Position numbers and translations under genes: made by a program | Source: Tridacna crocea | Taxonomy: Eukaryota > Mollusca > Bivalvia > Cardiida > Cardiidae | NCBI GenBank assembly: GCA_943736015.1 | Contig: OX031065.1 | Location: 26,798,427-26,862,426, forward strand | Direction: 5' to 3' | DNA length: 64,000 bases | Notes under the pieces: model-generated | The model's database searches: none | What the model was told of the DNA's origin: nothing | Seen by the model: the letters and a program-made list of their open reading frames with translations, nothing else | Shown here: positions 10,928-21,606 of the stretch, in pieces | How positions within the stretch are numbered: position 1 is the stretch's first letter | Layout of the letters: each line of letters opens with the position of its first letter

Positions 10928-11024
10928 ACAGTGGCCATGCAAATGGACAGAAGACTCCTACTATCAAAATGGAATAGATGACTCACAGCATTGACTCTTT
11001 CAAGTTCTGTGAAGGGGGCTAGGA
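10928..11024 (+). promoter_or_regulatory. 5' leader in the first coding exon, with short uORFs
   Basis: If the acceptor at 10926-10927 is used, 97 nt of leader precede the start codon. It holds ATGs at 10937 (14 codons, stop 10979-10981), 10969 (two codons) and 10978 (14 codons, stop 11020-11022). The last stop falls two bases before the main ATG. A TGA in the main frame at 11010-11012 shows that translation cannot enter from an upstream exon in this frame. Confidence 0.55.
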
Positions 11025-14000
11025 ATGGCCCTTGAATCATCCAGCCCCTATGGGGTTGGGGAGTCAGCCCTGTCATCAGGGAAAACAATGTTTCCCGATT
11101 CAGAGACTATAGAAAAGTTTACATATCCATTCAAAAGCAGTGGTAATTTTACATCAGTTTTCAACAGTACATCGCTGTCCAATGCAGTATTAAATACAAG
11201 CGTAGGCCATTCCACTCATGCTGAAAGCAAACAATCTGAAAAGAAATCTTCACCTTTGTCATCTAGAATCCCTGAAAATATCACAAATGAGAGCCCAATG
11301 GAAGTGGATGATGCTAAACCAGACAGTCATGAAATGGCAAAACTGGGTATGACCACAAACAGTGAAGTAGAACCGGAAAAAGAGACAGACAGAAAAGTTG
11401 AGGAATTATCTGATAATGAAGATCTTGTTGAATGTGGGAACTGTGACAATGAGTTTCAATGCTTACAAGACTATATGGACCATACTTGTGCTGGTAACAA
11501 AAGTATAGATGGTCGTAAAAATGAAGCGGCAACAGGTAACAGTGCCATGGTCAGTGTGAAAGATTGCATACCTAGTGCAAATGCTGAGGGAAAAGATGAA
11601 CTCAGTGATGTAGAAAGTTTTGATGGTAAGATAGTATACAATCCTGATGGATCTGCGTATATCATTGAAGGAGACTCTGATAGTGACATTGAATCCATCA
11701 TCGATCTCCCTCAGAAAGAAGGGGTTATTATTGATAGAAAAGGAAAAACTGATGAACCCTCTACACAGCCTTTTCCTCTTATTGACAATGCATTTTTTGT
11801 GCCCAGAAATCCAAGCTCTTTTATGAACAATAATTTTGTAATGCCCCAACAACAAACTCCAATAATGCACAGTTACCGTGTATATGATCTGCGATCAGGA
11901 AAGCACAAATCTCAAAACTCAGGTGAAAGTGTACAGGACTGTAATAATTCCAGATTATCATCGTCATTGTTGTCATCTTCATCTAAAATAGATCCAGATT
12001 CATCTACCTCAGAAGCATTAACATCATCAAAAACATCAGCCTCACATGTACAGTCATCCAAAGTGACATCTGTCCCAACAAAGCCAATCCTCATGTGCTT
12101 TATATGTAAGCTTTCCTTTGGGTTTTCTAAGTCTTTCATTTCACATGCATCAAATGAACATTCAATGGCACTGACATCAAAAGAGCATGAAATCATGTCT
12201 CAGAAGAACTCTTCAGCTATTATTCAAGGTATTGGAAAGGACAAGGAACCTCTGATGTCATTTCTAGAGCCAATCAAATCTACTGGATGGGAATCTTCAT
12301 CTGATGCTGTTAAAAACCTTTCAAGTGATTTTGGATCAAATAAAGCTAGTGTACTGAAGGAGACAACAAGTGTAAGCTATGTATATACCAAGCCAAAACT
12401 ATCAGATTCATTTAAAGATTCAGGTTTTACACTTAGTCCTAAACATTCAAAAGATATTTCTGTGAAAGAGATGAAAGATAGGTTTGGTAAATATGATAGT
12501 GATAGCCCTTCAAGTTCACTTGGATTGAATTCTGTATCAAATAGGCCTAACATGTATGAGAACAGTACAAGTGAGATGCATGGCATCAATGAAATTCAAA
12601 AACTGAAACTAGATTTAAGTGACTCAGACTCTCAATCAAGCTTTTCTCTGAATCCAATGCAAAGATACATGACAGAGGATTTCAAATCCCAATCTCCTAA
12701 GCCATATTTGCCACCATTTCCATCCTCCCAGAGACAAGGGTTTTATGGTATGTGTGAAGAACATCCAAATGGTAGAGCCCAGGGTGTAGAATGCCCAAGT
12801 TGTGACATGGTATTAAGTTCTTCACAGTCACTTGGAGGTCACATGACAATGATGCATTCGAGAAACTCATGTAAGACACTAAAATGCCCAAAATGTAACT
12901 GGCACTATAAATACCAGGAGACTTTAGAAATACACATGAAGGAAAAACATCCAGAAGGGGACCAAAAATGCATGTATTGTTTGACTAATCAACCCCATCC
13001 TCGTCTAGCCCGTGGGGAAAGTTACTCTTGTGGCTATAAGCCTTATAGATGTGAAGTCTGTAACTATTCTACAACAACAAAAGGCAATCTGAGTATACAC
13101 ATGCAGTCAGACAAACACCTGAACAATGTACAAGACTTGGCACAGGGAAATGGAGATATCTCAGTCCAGAAACATCAGGTAACTGCTGCCCAACAAATGT
13201 CTCAACCACCTACACCAACCCTTCCAGCCCCTTCACCAGCCCCATCCTCCAAAACTCCACCCCACCAGCATCTTGTCCAGCAACATCAGAACTCAGTCCC
13301 ACACCCACACCAGAGTTCCCACTCCCAACAGCATGTTCCACAGCCACATCCCAGTAACTCACAGGATCTCATGAAAAAGAATAAGCCTAAACCAACCTGG
13401 AGATGTGATGTGTGTAATTATGAAACTAATGTAGCAAGAAATCTACGCATTCACATGACAAGTGAAAAACATACGCACAACATGATGGTACTACAGCAGA
13501 ATATGAAACACATGCAGAGAGATATGCAGCTTCATCAGATGAACCAGCTGGTCATGTTACAACAAGATCCTTCATTTATGGGTCTGTCTGGACCAATACC
13601 TGGAGGGATTACTTTTCCATATGATGGATCTTTGATGATGGGGGGTATGCCACCAGGGTTTGGAGAGGCACCCATGGATCTTAGTAAAGAAAATGGTGTT
13701 GGAGTAGGCCCTGATGGGATGCTAGAGTTACAAGATGTTAACAGATTGTTCCAGTGTTGTGTCTGCAATGTTTTTGGTACAGATTCACTAGAATCTTTGC
13801 ATCAACACTTGCAGTTAGATCGTACAAAATTACATGAGCATGAAAATATCACAGTATCCAGTGGGACATATATATGCAACCTCTGCCAATACAAGACTAA
13901 CTTGAAGGCAAATTTTCAGCTTCACTGCAAGACAGACAAGCATATACAGCGTCTACAACTTGTAAATCACATCAAAGAAGGAGGCACCAACAATGAATGG

Positions 14001-14385
14001 CGTCTAAAATACCTCAATGTAAGTAACCCTGTTCAGGTGCGCTGCAATGCATGTGACTACTACACAAATAGCATCCACAAATTACAAATCCACACAGGAA
14101 ATCCTCGGCATGAAGCTAGTGCTCAGCTTTTCTGTCACCTTCAATCACAGGACAGCAAGATGTCACCAACAAGTGGCAAGTACTACCAGTGCACATTGTG
14201 CAAGTTCAATGCCCGGTCAAAACTTGGACTGATGCAGCATGTTCACTCCATGCAACACCTACACAGTGAAAGTTTGAAGCAGATGGAAATGAAGGAAGCT
14301 GGACAGCTAGAGATTGATATTGGTGACATCTTTACAGTTAGAGAGGAGGAGGATGATAAAAGCACAGTCAAGTATGATGAGGAAG
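11025..14385 (+). CDS. ZFHX3/4: ZFHX3/ZFHX4-like zinc-finger homeobox protein, first coding exon (N-terminal ~1120 residues)
   Basis: Nuclear transcription factor of the ATBF1/zfh2 family, which in animals acts in neuronal and muscle differentiation. Visible C2H2 fingers include an atypical CxxC...HxC at residues 137-155, then 358-379, 590-611, 621-642, 676-698, 794-816, an atypical one at ~911-928, and 951-973, 1007-1029 and 1056-1078. Family signatures are IVYNPDGSAYIIE (203), YRVYDLR (284), SAIIQGIGKDKEPL (397), GGHMTMMHSRNSCKTLKC (604) and LARGESYSCGYKPYRCEVC (661). Residues ~723-778 are rich in Pro, Gln, His and Ser. The ATG has G at -3 and +4, and an in-frame stop lies at 11010. The end is set by the donor AAG|GTAAGAG at 14386 (phase 1), where similarity stops being expected. 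The frame stays open to 14621, but that tail is read as intron. Homeodomains, several per protein in this family, lie in exons not found here, so this is a partial gene. MITE copies are absent from the exon. Confidence 0.93.
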
Positions 14386-14391
14386 GTAAGA
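14386..14391 (+). other. Splice donor of the ZFHX exon
   Basis: GTAAGA after GAAG matches the metazoan donor consensus closely. It splits codon 1121 after its first base. The intron that follows shows no further exon to the window end. Confidence 0.75.
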
Positions 14392-14544
14392 GCACTTTGC
14401 ATGATGTACTTAAGTATAGTGAGAGTCCCATGTTTAGCTTTGTCCTTGCGAACTCAAGAAATTCATTCTTTTTTTGGATGGTCAAGAAAGCGATTTTTAG
14501 AGCTGCTGGAAATGAACTGAGCCAAGGTTTTGCATCTGGAAGCA

Positions 14545-14606
14545 GATGGTGTAGATTTAAGATCAGACTGCATGTTCTGTACAGTCTGATCTTGATCTAC
14601 ACCATC
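14545..14606. mobile_element. MITE-C palindrome inside the read-through ORF
   Basis: GATGGTGTAGAT pairs with ATCTACACCATC, and GATCAGACTGCATG with GTACAGTCTGATC. It supplies some of the codons of the false 3' extension of the zinc-finger ORF. Confidence 0.85.
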
Positions 14607-14682
14607 TTCAAAAGGCAATAAAATGATTATTTGAATGTATCATTCTGGAATTTCTTGAAAAAAAAAACACCACATCATCATT

Positions 14683-14826
14683 TCAATTCTTTACCAAACA
14701 AAGAAATTGTTGACTTGTTGAATTGAAAGCATGTTGCAGACAAATAAATTGCGGCTGAATCCATGAGATGTGTCTTTCGAAGTTTTCGAATTGGGCAAGC
14801 CTGATATATTGTCGTTTGGTAATGAT
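14683..14826. mobile_element. MITE-A fold-back remnant without hairpin
   Basis: A reverse left end (TCTTTACCAAACAAAGAAATT) faces a forward right end (GTCGTTTGGTAATGA). The hairpin core is missing. Confidence 0.6.
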
Positions 14827-14988
14827 ATCTTTTGATATTTATTGTTAATTTTGCGGCTGCATCGCCTATCATGCTTGCTAAAAGGACCAAAGTTAACAAT
14901 TCAGCAAAAATGAAATAATTAATTTCCTCTTACATAGACTTGAAAAAATGTTGACAAGTGAAGAGATGATCAACATTTATTGTAACTG

Positions 14989-15206
14989 TTAACCACACCA
15001 TGCCTACTTTTAACGACCCTGGGAAAGAAGCCTTTTGAAAACATTGTTGGAAAAGGAGAAAATGCTGGTAACCAGCATTTTCTTCTTTTTACCACAATGT
15101 GTTCTACCCTATAAAAAAAAATTTGCACTACTTGAGCCGCATTGAAATTGTTGTCTGCAGATGCTTTCAGTTTGGACAGGCTACAATTTTGTTGTCTGGG
15201 GGTTGA
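14989..15206 (+). mobile_element. MITE-A copy, terminal deletion
   Basis: TTAACCACACCATGCC lacks the CCTTTA part of the terminal repeat. The rest runs to TTGTCTGGGGGTTGA. Confidence 0.85.
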
Positions 15207-15337
15207 CCATATAATTCAAAGATTTAATCACACAAAGAGCAACAGCTTTCGAAAACATTGCTGAATATGTGGAAAATGCTGACGACCACAATTGTTGTTC
15301 AATGCCAATGTCACCTCACATAACTTTTACAAAGGGC

Positions 15338-15392
15338 ATAGATCAAGGATCAGACTGCATGTTTGTGCTGTCTGATCTTTGATCTATACCAT
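15338..15392. mobile_element. MITE-C palindrome
   Basis: ATAGATCAAGGATCAGAC pairs with GTCTGATCTTTGATCTAT across a GTGC-containing loop. Confidence 0.8.
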
Positions 15393-15481
15393 TGGCTTCA
15401 TGATGCTAATCTTTTACAAAAATGGGCTCCAGTTCTAATGAAAATTTGACTTTTATACAACAATTTAGTGAGCAGAGAAAG

Positions 15482-15698
15482 TTTACTCTTTACCAAATAG
15501 CAAATCTGTCAACTGGTCTAACTTGAAGGCTTTGCCAGACCAAAGGAAATTTGGCTCTAATGATAAGATTTGTATCCAAAAGGCCAGCAAACATTGTGGG
15601 GCAAGGAAAAATTGCATTTTCTCCTTTTCCCATAATGCTTTCAAAAAGCCTTCTTCCATAGGGTCATTCAAACATAGAACTGTATAGTGAAGGGTTAT
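15482..15698 (-). mobile_element. MITE-A copy, diverged
   Basis: TTTACTCTTTACCA to GTGAAGGGTTA. The left arm of the hairpin is shortened, leaving AAGGAAAAATTGCATTTTCTC. Confidence 0.75.
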
Positions 15699-16682
15699 AA
15701 CTTTCCACTGAAGGAATACTACATTAGTAACATTACACCCACCTTGAGTGTGTTCCATGGGAAAAGGGAGATAATTCAGAGCAGTAAACTGAACTATTCT
15801 TTAACAGTTTACTCCAGTTTGGGAAACAAGTGGTAGTTGTCTTCAGATATTGAACTTTCTTAAACTTGTGGTTTAATTACATTTAGAAGCAAAAGACAGA
15901 TATAAAACACTTCCTTAGGATGAAAGTGATGTATAATATATTCTAGGCTTTATTACTTTTTTTTCTGGATTTTTTTTTTTATATAGAAACCTAACTCTCT
16001 ATACATATCAATTTAGACAGGGAATCCATAGGAATCACTGAAGATTTCAATCAAAATCCCAATGTTCTTGCTTAAGTTTTATCTGTTTGCTCGTTACTTA
16101 CTGAATTGAATATTTTTGTTGCCATGGTAACTAGACAATAGCCAGGAAAGACTTATGTAAGAACTGGGGCCTTGAAATTACATTTATACAGCATCCGAAG
16201 AGTTCAATATTTTTAATGATGTTTCTTTCTCCTCTTCAATTTTTCCCCCACTTCAAGTAAATGTAATTTTGATGTATTGTCTTTTTATGTGTACTGGTGT
16301 TTCAAGGATAGGCTTCTTGTGTCAAACAAATAGTTTGTAAGCGCTGTAAACTGTCGTAAGTTGATTGTTCTCGGGCATGTTTGAACGAGGCGGCATCATT
16401 AACTGCGTGTAAGTATATCTTGGATTATCTGTTTTTGCAGATATATTGATTTTCAAAGTTCCAGGGGCCTGCGACTGTATGTTATTGTTATCTAGGTCTA
16501 GAAAAGAATTTGATTAATAGCAATATGCATGAATTACGCTCCATGTATGTTTCGGGATTTTTAGACAATATGTAATGTAACGCCTAGTCAGGCAGACTGG
16601 CAGGCTGTGCCTTTACTAGAAAAAATGTAGTACCTTATTTAGATAGCATTAATTTGGAAGTGAGGGCAATTTGACATTTTGT
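15699..16682. other. Repeat-free island in the intron
   Basis: About 980 bp without any MITE, unusual for this intron. It contains the RFX-type palindrome at 16118-16131 and a GC-richer block around 16340-16410. Candidate conserved regulatory DNA; no exon was recognised. Confidence 0.45.
16118..16131. promoter_or_regulatory. RFX X-box-like palindrome
   Basis: GTTGCCATGGTAAC fits the RFX consensus of two GTNRCC half-sites as inverted repeats with a 2-bp gap. Binding is inferred. Confidence 0.5.
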
Positions 16683-16911
16683 TTCACTCTTTACCACACA
16701 ATCGCAACTTTAAACGACCCTGAGAAATAAGGATTTTGAAAACACTGTGGGAAAAGGAGGAAATGCTGGTAACCAGCATTTTCTCCTTTTCCCACAATGT
16801 TTACAATCCTTCTCAAATGAGATTTCATTTTTTGATTCACATATAATTTGTGGTCTGCAAATGCTTTCAATATGGACCAGTCTAAAGTTTTGTCATTTTG
16901 TAAAGGGTGAA
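16683..16911 (+). mobile_element. MITE-A copy
   Basis: TTCACTCTTTACCAC to TTGTAAAGGGTGAA. The hairpin is intact, with an ACACTGTGGG left arm. Confidence 0.88.
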
Positions 16912-17120
16912 TCAATCCTTTGGTTTCGACAACTTCATCCAGAAGGATGTTGAAAACATTTTTGGAAAAGGAGAAAATACTGGGAACTAACATTTTCTCT
17001 TTTTCAAGTAATATTTTCTTCTTTTTTAAAAGAGGAACTTTAGTATATCAGCCACATTGAATTTATTATCTCTAGATATTTTAGACAAGTCTAAAATTTT
17101 GTCATTTTGCAAAGAGCTCA
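16908..17120 (+). mobile_element. MITE-A copy, old
   Basis: Directly abuts the previous copy. The left end is badly decayed; the right end is TTGTCATTTTGCAAAGAGC. Confidence 0.65.
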
Positions 17121-17371
17121 CAAGGCTAAAATCCAAAATGATCAGAAAACTTTTGGATGAAAAAATGTAAATTGCAAAGAAAACTTCCCTTTATACTATT
17201 CTTTTCTTGTGTATGTCATTTTGAAATTTTTTGTTACTATTTATTTATTACATAGAACATATAGATATACTAAGGTATCTTTAAGATAGAATTTAATGAA
17301 AATAAAACAGAAATAAAATGTAATAGAAAGAACTTAGTAGGAAGTTCTTAAAAACATTTGCATTGTGTTCT
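17121..17371. other. AT-rich DNA, nothing recognised
   Basis: About 250 bp between two MITE-A copies with no visible feature. Confidence 0.35.
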
Positions 17372-17550
17372 TTAACTCTTTACTACACGACAAAAGTTTG
17401 GACAAGACCAAAGTGAAAACATAATTATGCAGACAACAAATCAGTGCTAAATCAAGATAATGATCTTTGTCTTTGAAAGAGTAAAAAACATTGTTGGAAA
17501 AGGAGAAAGAGTTGGTAACCAGCATTCACGTTTTCCAACAAGAATATTGT
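17372..17550 (-). mobile_element. MITE-A copy, 3'-truncated
   Basis: TTAACTCTTTACTACACGAC start. The hairpin's right arm is shortened to CATTCACGTTTTCC and the right third is missing. Confidence 0.72.
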
Positions 17551-17553
17551 TGG

Positions 17554-17618
17554 TTTACTTCAAAAACCTCGTAACTACAGCTTATAATAAGCTGTAGTTA
17601 CAAGGTTTTCGAAGTAAA
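17554..17618. repeat. Unrelated 32-bp-arm palindrome
   Basis: TTTACTTCAAAAACCTCGTA and its near-perfect complement flank a single A at 17586, with two mismatches in 32 pairs. It shares no sequence with the MITE-A, -B or -C hairpins. Confidence 0.8.
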
Positions 17619-17636
17619 TTGATGATATTCAGTATT

Positions 17637-17830
17637 TCAACTCTTTACAAAAGAAAAGGATTTTCGACTAGACCTAATTTGAAGCACAACCAAGGAAACA
17701 GATGATTAGTCCCTTTAAAATAATAAGAATACAATGTCGAAAAAGAAGAAAAAGGTTACCAGAAATTTATCCCTTTCCCACATTTTATGCTTTCTAAAGC
17801 TTTCTTCTTGGAATTGTGAAAACCAGACAA
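17637..17830 (-). mobile_element. MITE-A copy, highly diverged
   Basis: CTCTTTACAAAAG start, a GTCGAAAAAGAAG left arm, GGTTACCAG centre and CCCACATTTTATGCTTTC right arm. Confidence 0.6.
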
Positions 17831-18049
17831 CAAAATTTTTGTCTCTATGTTGAAAGCTTTTGAAAATGACAAACTGAACCTTGCTGAAATGATAGAATTT
17901 GTCATTTGAAGATACAGAAAACATTGTGGAAAAAAAGAAAAAAATTGCTGGTTTACAACATTTTCTCCTTTTCTCACAATGCTTTCAAAAAATCTTTTTT
18001 TTTTTCCTTTCATTGTCAGTGAAATTCAGATTTGTTCGGTAGTGGGCCA
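17830..18049 (-). mobile_element. MITE-A copy, highly diverged
   Basis: TGTTGAAAGCTTTTG start region, hairpin at about 17915-17992 with an expanded A-run, and a right end around TTCGGTAGTGGG. Confidence 0.6.
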
Positions 18050-18226
18050 AATGGATACATGGAAAGTCTTGCCATAAAAAAAAAGCATTTAATGGCCATC
18101 AGTAGGTATAATAACCATATAAATTGGCCACATATTAAGTAAATCATCTCTGGGTTTTAAAATCAATAGCTTCAAAGTGTTCCTGTCTTACCCTCTTTCC
18201 ATGTTTTAATTTCTTCGGAGCTTTCC

Positions 18227-18450
18227 CCACCAAATGATAATTTTTCTTTTACCAAACTACATTGAAAGCATTTGCAGACAACATAATTATGAATTGTAGT
18301 TGAAATAATGATATCTGTTTTTGATAGCTAGAAAACATGGTGGGTAAAGGAGAAAATGCTGGTAACCTGCATTTTCTCCTTTTCCCACAAGATTTTCAAG
18401 ATTTCCTTCTATTTAGCGTTGCTAAAAGTGGGCATTGTGTTATAGTGAAA
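18227..18450 (-). mobile_element. MITE-A copy, diverged
   Basis: TTTACCAAACTACATTGAAA, then a well-paired hairpin whose centre is GGTAACC rather than the GGTTACC expected on this strand. Confidence 0.72.
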
Positions 18451-18699
18451 GAAAAAGAGGTTATCCTGGTTATTTCATTGTTAAAGTGTTTTGGAACAAT
18501 TCTAGTTGTTCTAGTAGGCCTTGCAGATAGAGATCAGGCTGCACAGATTTATATTTAAGTCTGTGTTCCATGCTGGCAGGTAATTTAAGAAGCAATGTGG
18601 CAAGTACGGTCTTGCAAATTAACTCGATCTATACCACACTGAAAGTGGTATGGAAGACACATGTAGCAAGGAATAGTAAATAAAATACATCAAACTTGG

Positions 18700-18913
18700 A
18701 AAGTTGGTACCAAACTGCAAAGTTTTTAGACTTGTTCACACTTAATTATTGCATCAAGTTTGGAAATAAATTCAGTGTGGCTCAAATAATGAAAAAAATT
18801 ATTTTGATAGGGTTAAAAACATTGCTGGATAAGGAGAAAATGCGGGTTACCAGCATCTTCTCCTTTGCCCTTGGGGGGTCATTAAATCATTGTATTGTGT
18901 GGTAAAGGGTTAA
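18700..18913 (-). mobile_element. MITE-A copy, shortened right arm
   Basis: TACCAAACTGCAAAGTTTTT to GGTAAAGGGTTAA at 18910. The bases after TCTCCTTTGCCC jump to GGGGGGTCATT, so part of the right arm is gone. Confidence 0.75.
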
Positions 18914-19444
18914 GATGTCAGCAGAAACAGAGAAATTCCCTGGCTTGACCAATTTGTGTTTTTTCCACCATGTTTTCTAATATTTTGATAGTGTTTCCAA
19001 TGTCTTAGAATATGTCAGTGTGAGGGAAAATAGTTTAATTTCGCTAATGGCTAGGTTTCTTCCAATTAAAGACAATACATTGACTCTGTCTGGGCCGGGG
19101 AAAAGAATATTCGTAGTTTATTGTCATTGTTCAATATATATTGCTATTTTTATAGGACTTTTCTTATAGTCTCCCTTTCTTATTATTAGACTAAACTTAG
19201 ATCTAATTATTTTACATTTAGTCTGGATACTAATATTGGCTGATTTCCTCCCACTGCATGGGAAAATATTATTAATGAAGAAAAGCATAGATATGTTATT
19301 GTTGTGAGTGGGAAGAAGAAATGAAAGTTTGAATTGATTTATTTCAGTTTTCTTCTGAAATCTGAAAAAAACATTTGACACACTGGGTCAAGGATAAGGT
19401 TGATGTTTTGGCAATTCTTTGTATTCTGTATGAGAGTCTTGATC
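18914..19444. other. Mostly non-repetitive DNA
   Basis: Holds one weak MITE-A scrap (TTCCACCATGTTTTCTA near 18962). No gene was recognised. Confidence 0.4.
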
Positions 19445-19677
19445 CTAACTTTTACCAAACAAACCCTGGTTTTTACAACCCTGAGATAGAAGACTTTGGA
19501 AAGCATTGTGGGTAAAGGTGAAAATGCTGGTCACCAGCATTTTCTCCTTTACCCACAATGTTTTCTTCCCTGCCAGAAATGAATTTCAATTTTTGAGTTA
19601 ACGTTAATTTGTATTGTCGTCTTCAGATGTTTTCAATATGGATTGGTCTAAAATTTTGTTGTTTGGTAAAGAGTTAA
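19445..19677 (+). mobile_element. MITE-A copy with paired arm changes
   Basis: TTTTACCAAACAAACCC to TTTGGTAAAGAGTTAA. Arms carry GGGTAAAGG and CCTTTACCC, a matched A-to-T / T-to-A pair at 19513 and 19551. The centre is GGTCACC. Confidence 0.88.
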
Positions 19678-19739
19678 AATGCAGCCTGGAACTAAGTTGG
19701 ATTTTATTAAAACTTTTATTTTTACCTCAAGATTGTAAT

Positions 19740-19883
19740 TTAACCCTTTACCATAGAACCCAGCATTTTCTCCTTTTTGAACATTGCTCACTCTCTTTTT
19801 CAAAACTTTGTTATATTTTGAGTCAGATTTCATTCATTGTCTGCCAGTACATGAATTGTACTTTCAGTATGGACTAGAGTTAA
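19740..19883 (+). mobile_element. MITE-A copy missing the left hairpin arm
   Basis: TTAACCCTTTACCA joins almost at once to CCCAGCATTTTCTCC. The left spacer and left arm are deleted. Confidence 0.78.
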
Positions 19884-19938
19884 ATGATATGGATATTTTC
19901 AGGTAGAATGAAAGAAAAAAAAAAGACAGCTTAATTGA

Positions 19939-20165
19939 TTAACTCTTTCCCAAGCAAAGCCTGGTTTTCAAGACCCTGGAAAAGAAGCCTTTTGAAAACA
20001 TTGTGGGAAAAGGAGGAATGCTGGTAACCAGCTTCTTCTCCTTTTCCCACAATGTTTTCTAACCTCCAAGACCAAATTTCAATATTTTAGTCTGGTTAAT
20101 TTTGTTGTCTGCAACTGCTTTCAATTTGGACCAGTCTTAAATTTTGTCGTTTGGTAAAGATTTAA
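19939..20165 (+). mobile_element. MITE-A copy
   Basis: TTAACTCTTTCCCAAGC to TTTGGTAAAGATTTAA. The left arm has lost two A's (GGAGGAATGCTGG). Confidence 0.87.
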
Positions 20166-20257
20166 ATTTTAAGAATGTTTCATTGAGAAACACTAATCAC
20201 AACATTATTATGGCTATCAAGTTTTTATCAATTCAAAATGAAACAGCATGTCCTATG

Positions 20258-20300
20258 CAGTCTGATCTTTATCTACACTTAGAAAGAGCACACAATGTTT
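20258..20300. mobile_element. MITE-C half-palindrome
   Basis: Only one arm remains: GCAGTCTGATCTTTATCTAC. Confidence 0.5.
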
Positions 20301-20374
20301 TTTTTTCACAAACTGTCGGCAAGAGACAAAAGAATTTGCAATTTCAAGGCGGTCTTGGCAAGATTATCCTGTGA

Positions 20375-20445
20375 GAGATCAGACAATGAAGAACTAAGAT
20401 CAGAGTGCATGTTCCATGTCATGAGATTTGATCGTGGCTTGATGC
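20375..20445. mobile_element. MITE-C palindrome, decayed
   Basis: AAGATCAGAGTGCATGTTCC faces CATGAGATTTGATCGTGG. Pairing is partial. Confidence 0.5.
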
Positions 20446-20675
20446 TCAACTCTTAACCAAACAATCTCTGGTTTTCACAACTCTGTGAAAGAAGCCTTTT
20501 GAAAACATTGTGAGAAATTGAGAAAATGCTGATAGCCAGTATTTTCTCCTTTCACTGCAATGTTTTCTACCCTTCCAAAAACAAATTTCAAATTTTTGAC
20601 TCAGTTTAATTTTGTTGTCTTGCTAATGCTTTCAATTTGAAGCAGTCTAAAAATTTGTCGTCTGGTGAAGAGTAA
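20446..20675 (+). mobile_element. MITE-A copy, diverged
   Basis: TCAACTCTTAACCAAAC to GTCTGGTGAAGAGTAA. The centre is GATAGCC. Confidence 0.82.
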
Positions 20676-20905
20676 TAAACCTTTACCAGACTAAAACGAT
20701 TTGTCCTTGTCCAAATTGAACCATTTGCAGACGAGAATTTCAATGTGGCTCAAATGGTACAATTTTTCCTTGATAGGAAAGAAACATACATTGTGGAAAA
20801 AGGAGAAAATGCTGGTTACCAGCATTTTCTCCTTTTCCCACTATGTTTTCAAAAGGCTTCTTTCCCAGGGGTGTTAAAAGTCATCATTGTATGGTAAGGG
20901 GTTAA
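20676..20905 (-). mobile_element. MITE-A copy
   Basis: ACCTTTACCAGAC to GGTAAGGGGTTAA. It lies back to back with the previous copy. Confidence 0.87.
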
Positions 20906-21606
20906 TCTCACGGTTACATGACTTAAAGCATGTGGGTTTATTATTTTTTTCTCAACCATTTATGGTTATTTTTGTTTTTTATATGTCTCAGGTGGGCTAG
21001 TGATATTTGCTGTACTTTAAAATATTTCTAAATATATTCTTTTAAAAATTAAGATTGATACTGAAGAAAAAAAATCTCAGAACTATGTAAGAAATATGAG
21101 TTTATTTTTTTCAGCCGTTGCTGTGTGGGCTTTGTCTTTTGAGGTTATGTAACCTCACACTGGACTTTTTCTGAGTTACAATTCGTTCACGAACATGAAA
21201 GAAAGAAACAAATTCATAGCTGAAATACAAACTGCATCTGGTGGGATTCGAACCTATGCAGACAAGATATCCTCGCTTTTTTGGAGGTTTAAAAGACCAA
21301 CACCATTGGTGTTATAGTTGTCCCAGCACAAAAATTTATCGTGCTTAAGGCTATGAGTATAGCTAATTCCCACATTTTGTTGTCTTACAATGAAAGAGTC
21401 AATTCAAACAGATATATCTGATCTGCCAGTCAAAAAGGGACCGTCTTGGAACTGCGACAAGACTTAAGTGTTGACAAATGTAAACTTAGGTCAGACTGCG
21501 AGGGTTGTGCAGGCTGACAAGGATTGACACTTTTCGCTTATATGATATTTTCTGTATGAAGAGTGGTTATTCTGCCTTACTGTAGAATCATTTTTGAACT
21601 ATAAGT
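20906..21606. other. Repeat-poor DNA with a tRNA B-box-like stretch
   Basis: The reverse strand near 21239-21265 reads GCATAGGTTCGAATCCCACC, matching a tRNA T-arm/B box. No cloverleaf could be built around it, so a SINE remnant is likelier than a tRNA gene. Confidence 0.4.

Noticed and set aside
11463-11870. 135-codon open frame on the minus strand inside the zinc-finger exon
   Set aside because: It is antisense to a clearly coding exon, with no domain; a shadow of the real frame.
14386-14621. C-terminal extension of the zinc-finger protein
   Set aside because: It starts after a consensus donor and includes a repeat palindrome. Kept only as an intron-retention possibility.
21239-21265. tRNA gene on the minus strand
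   Set aside because: Only the T-arm/B-box stretch fits; no D-arm, anticodon arm or acceptor stem could be paired.
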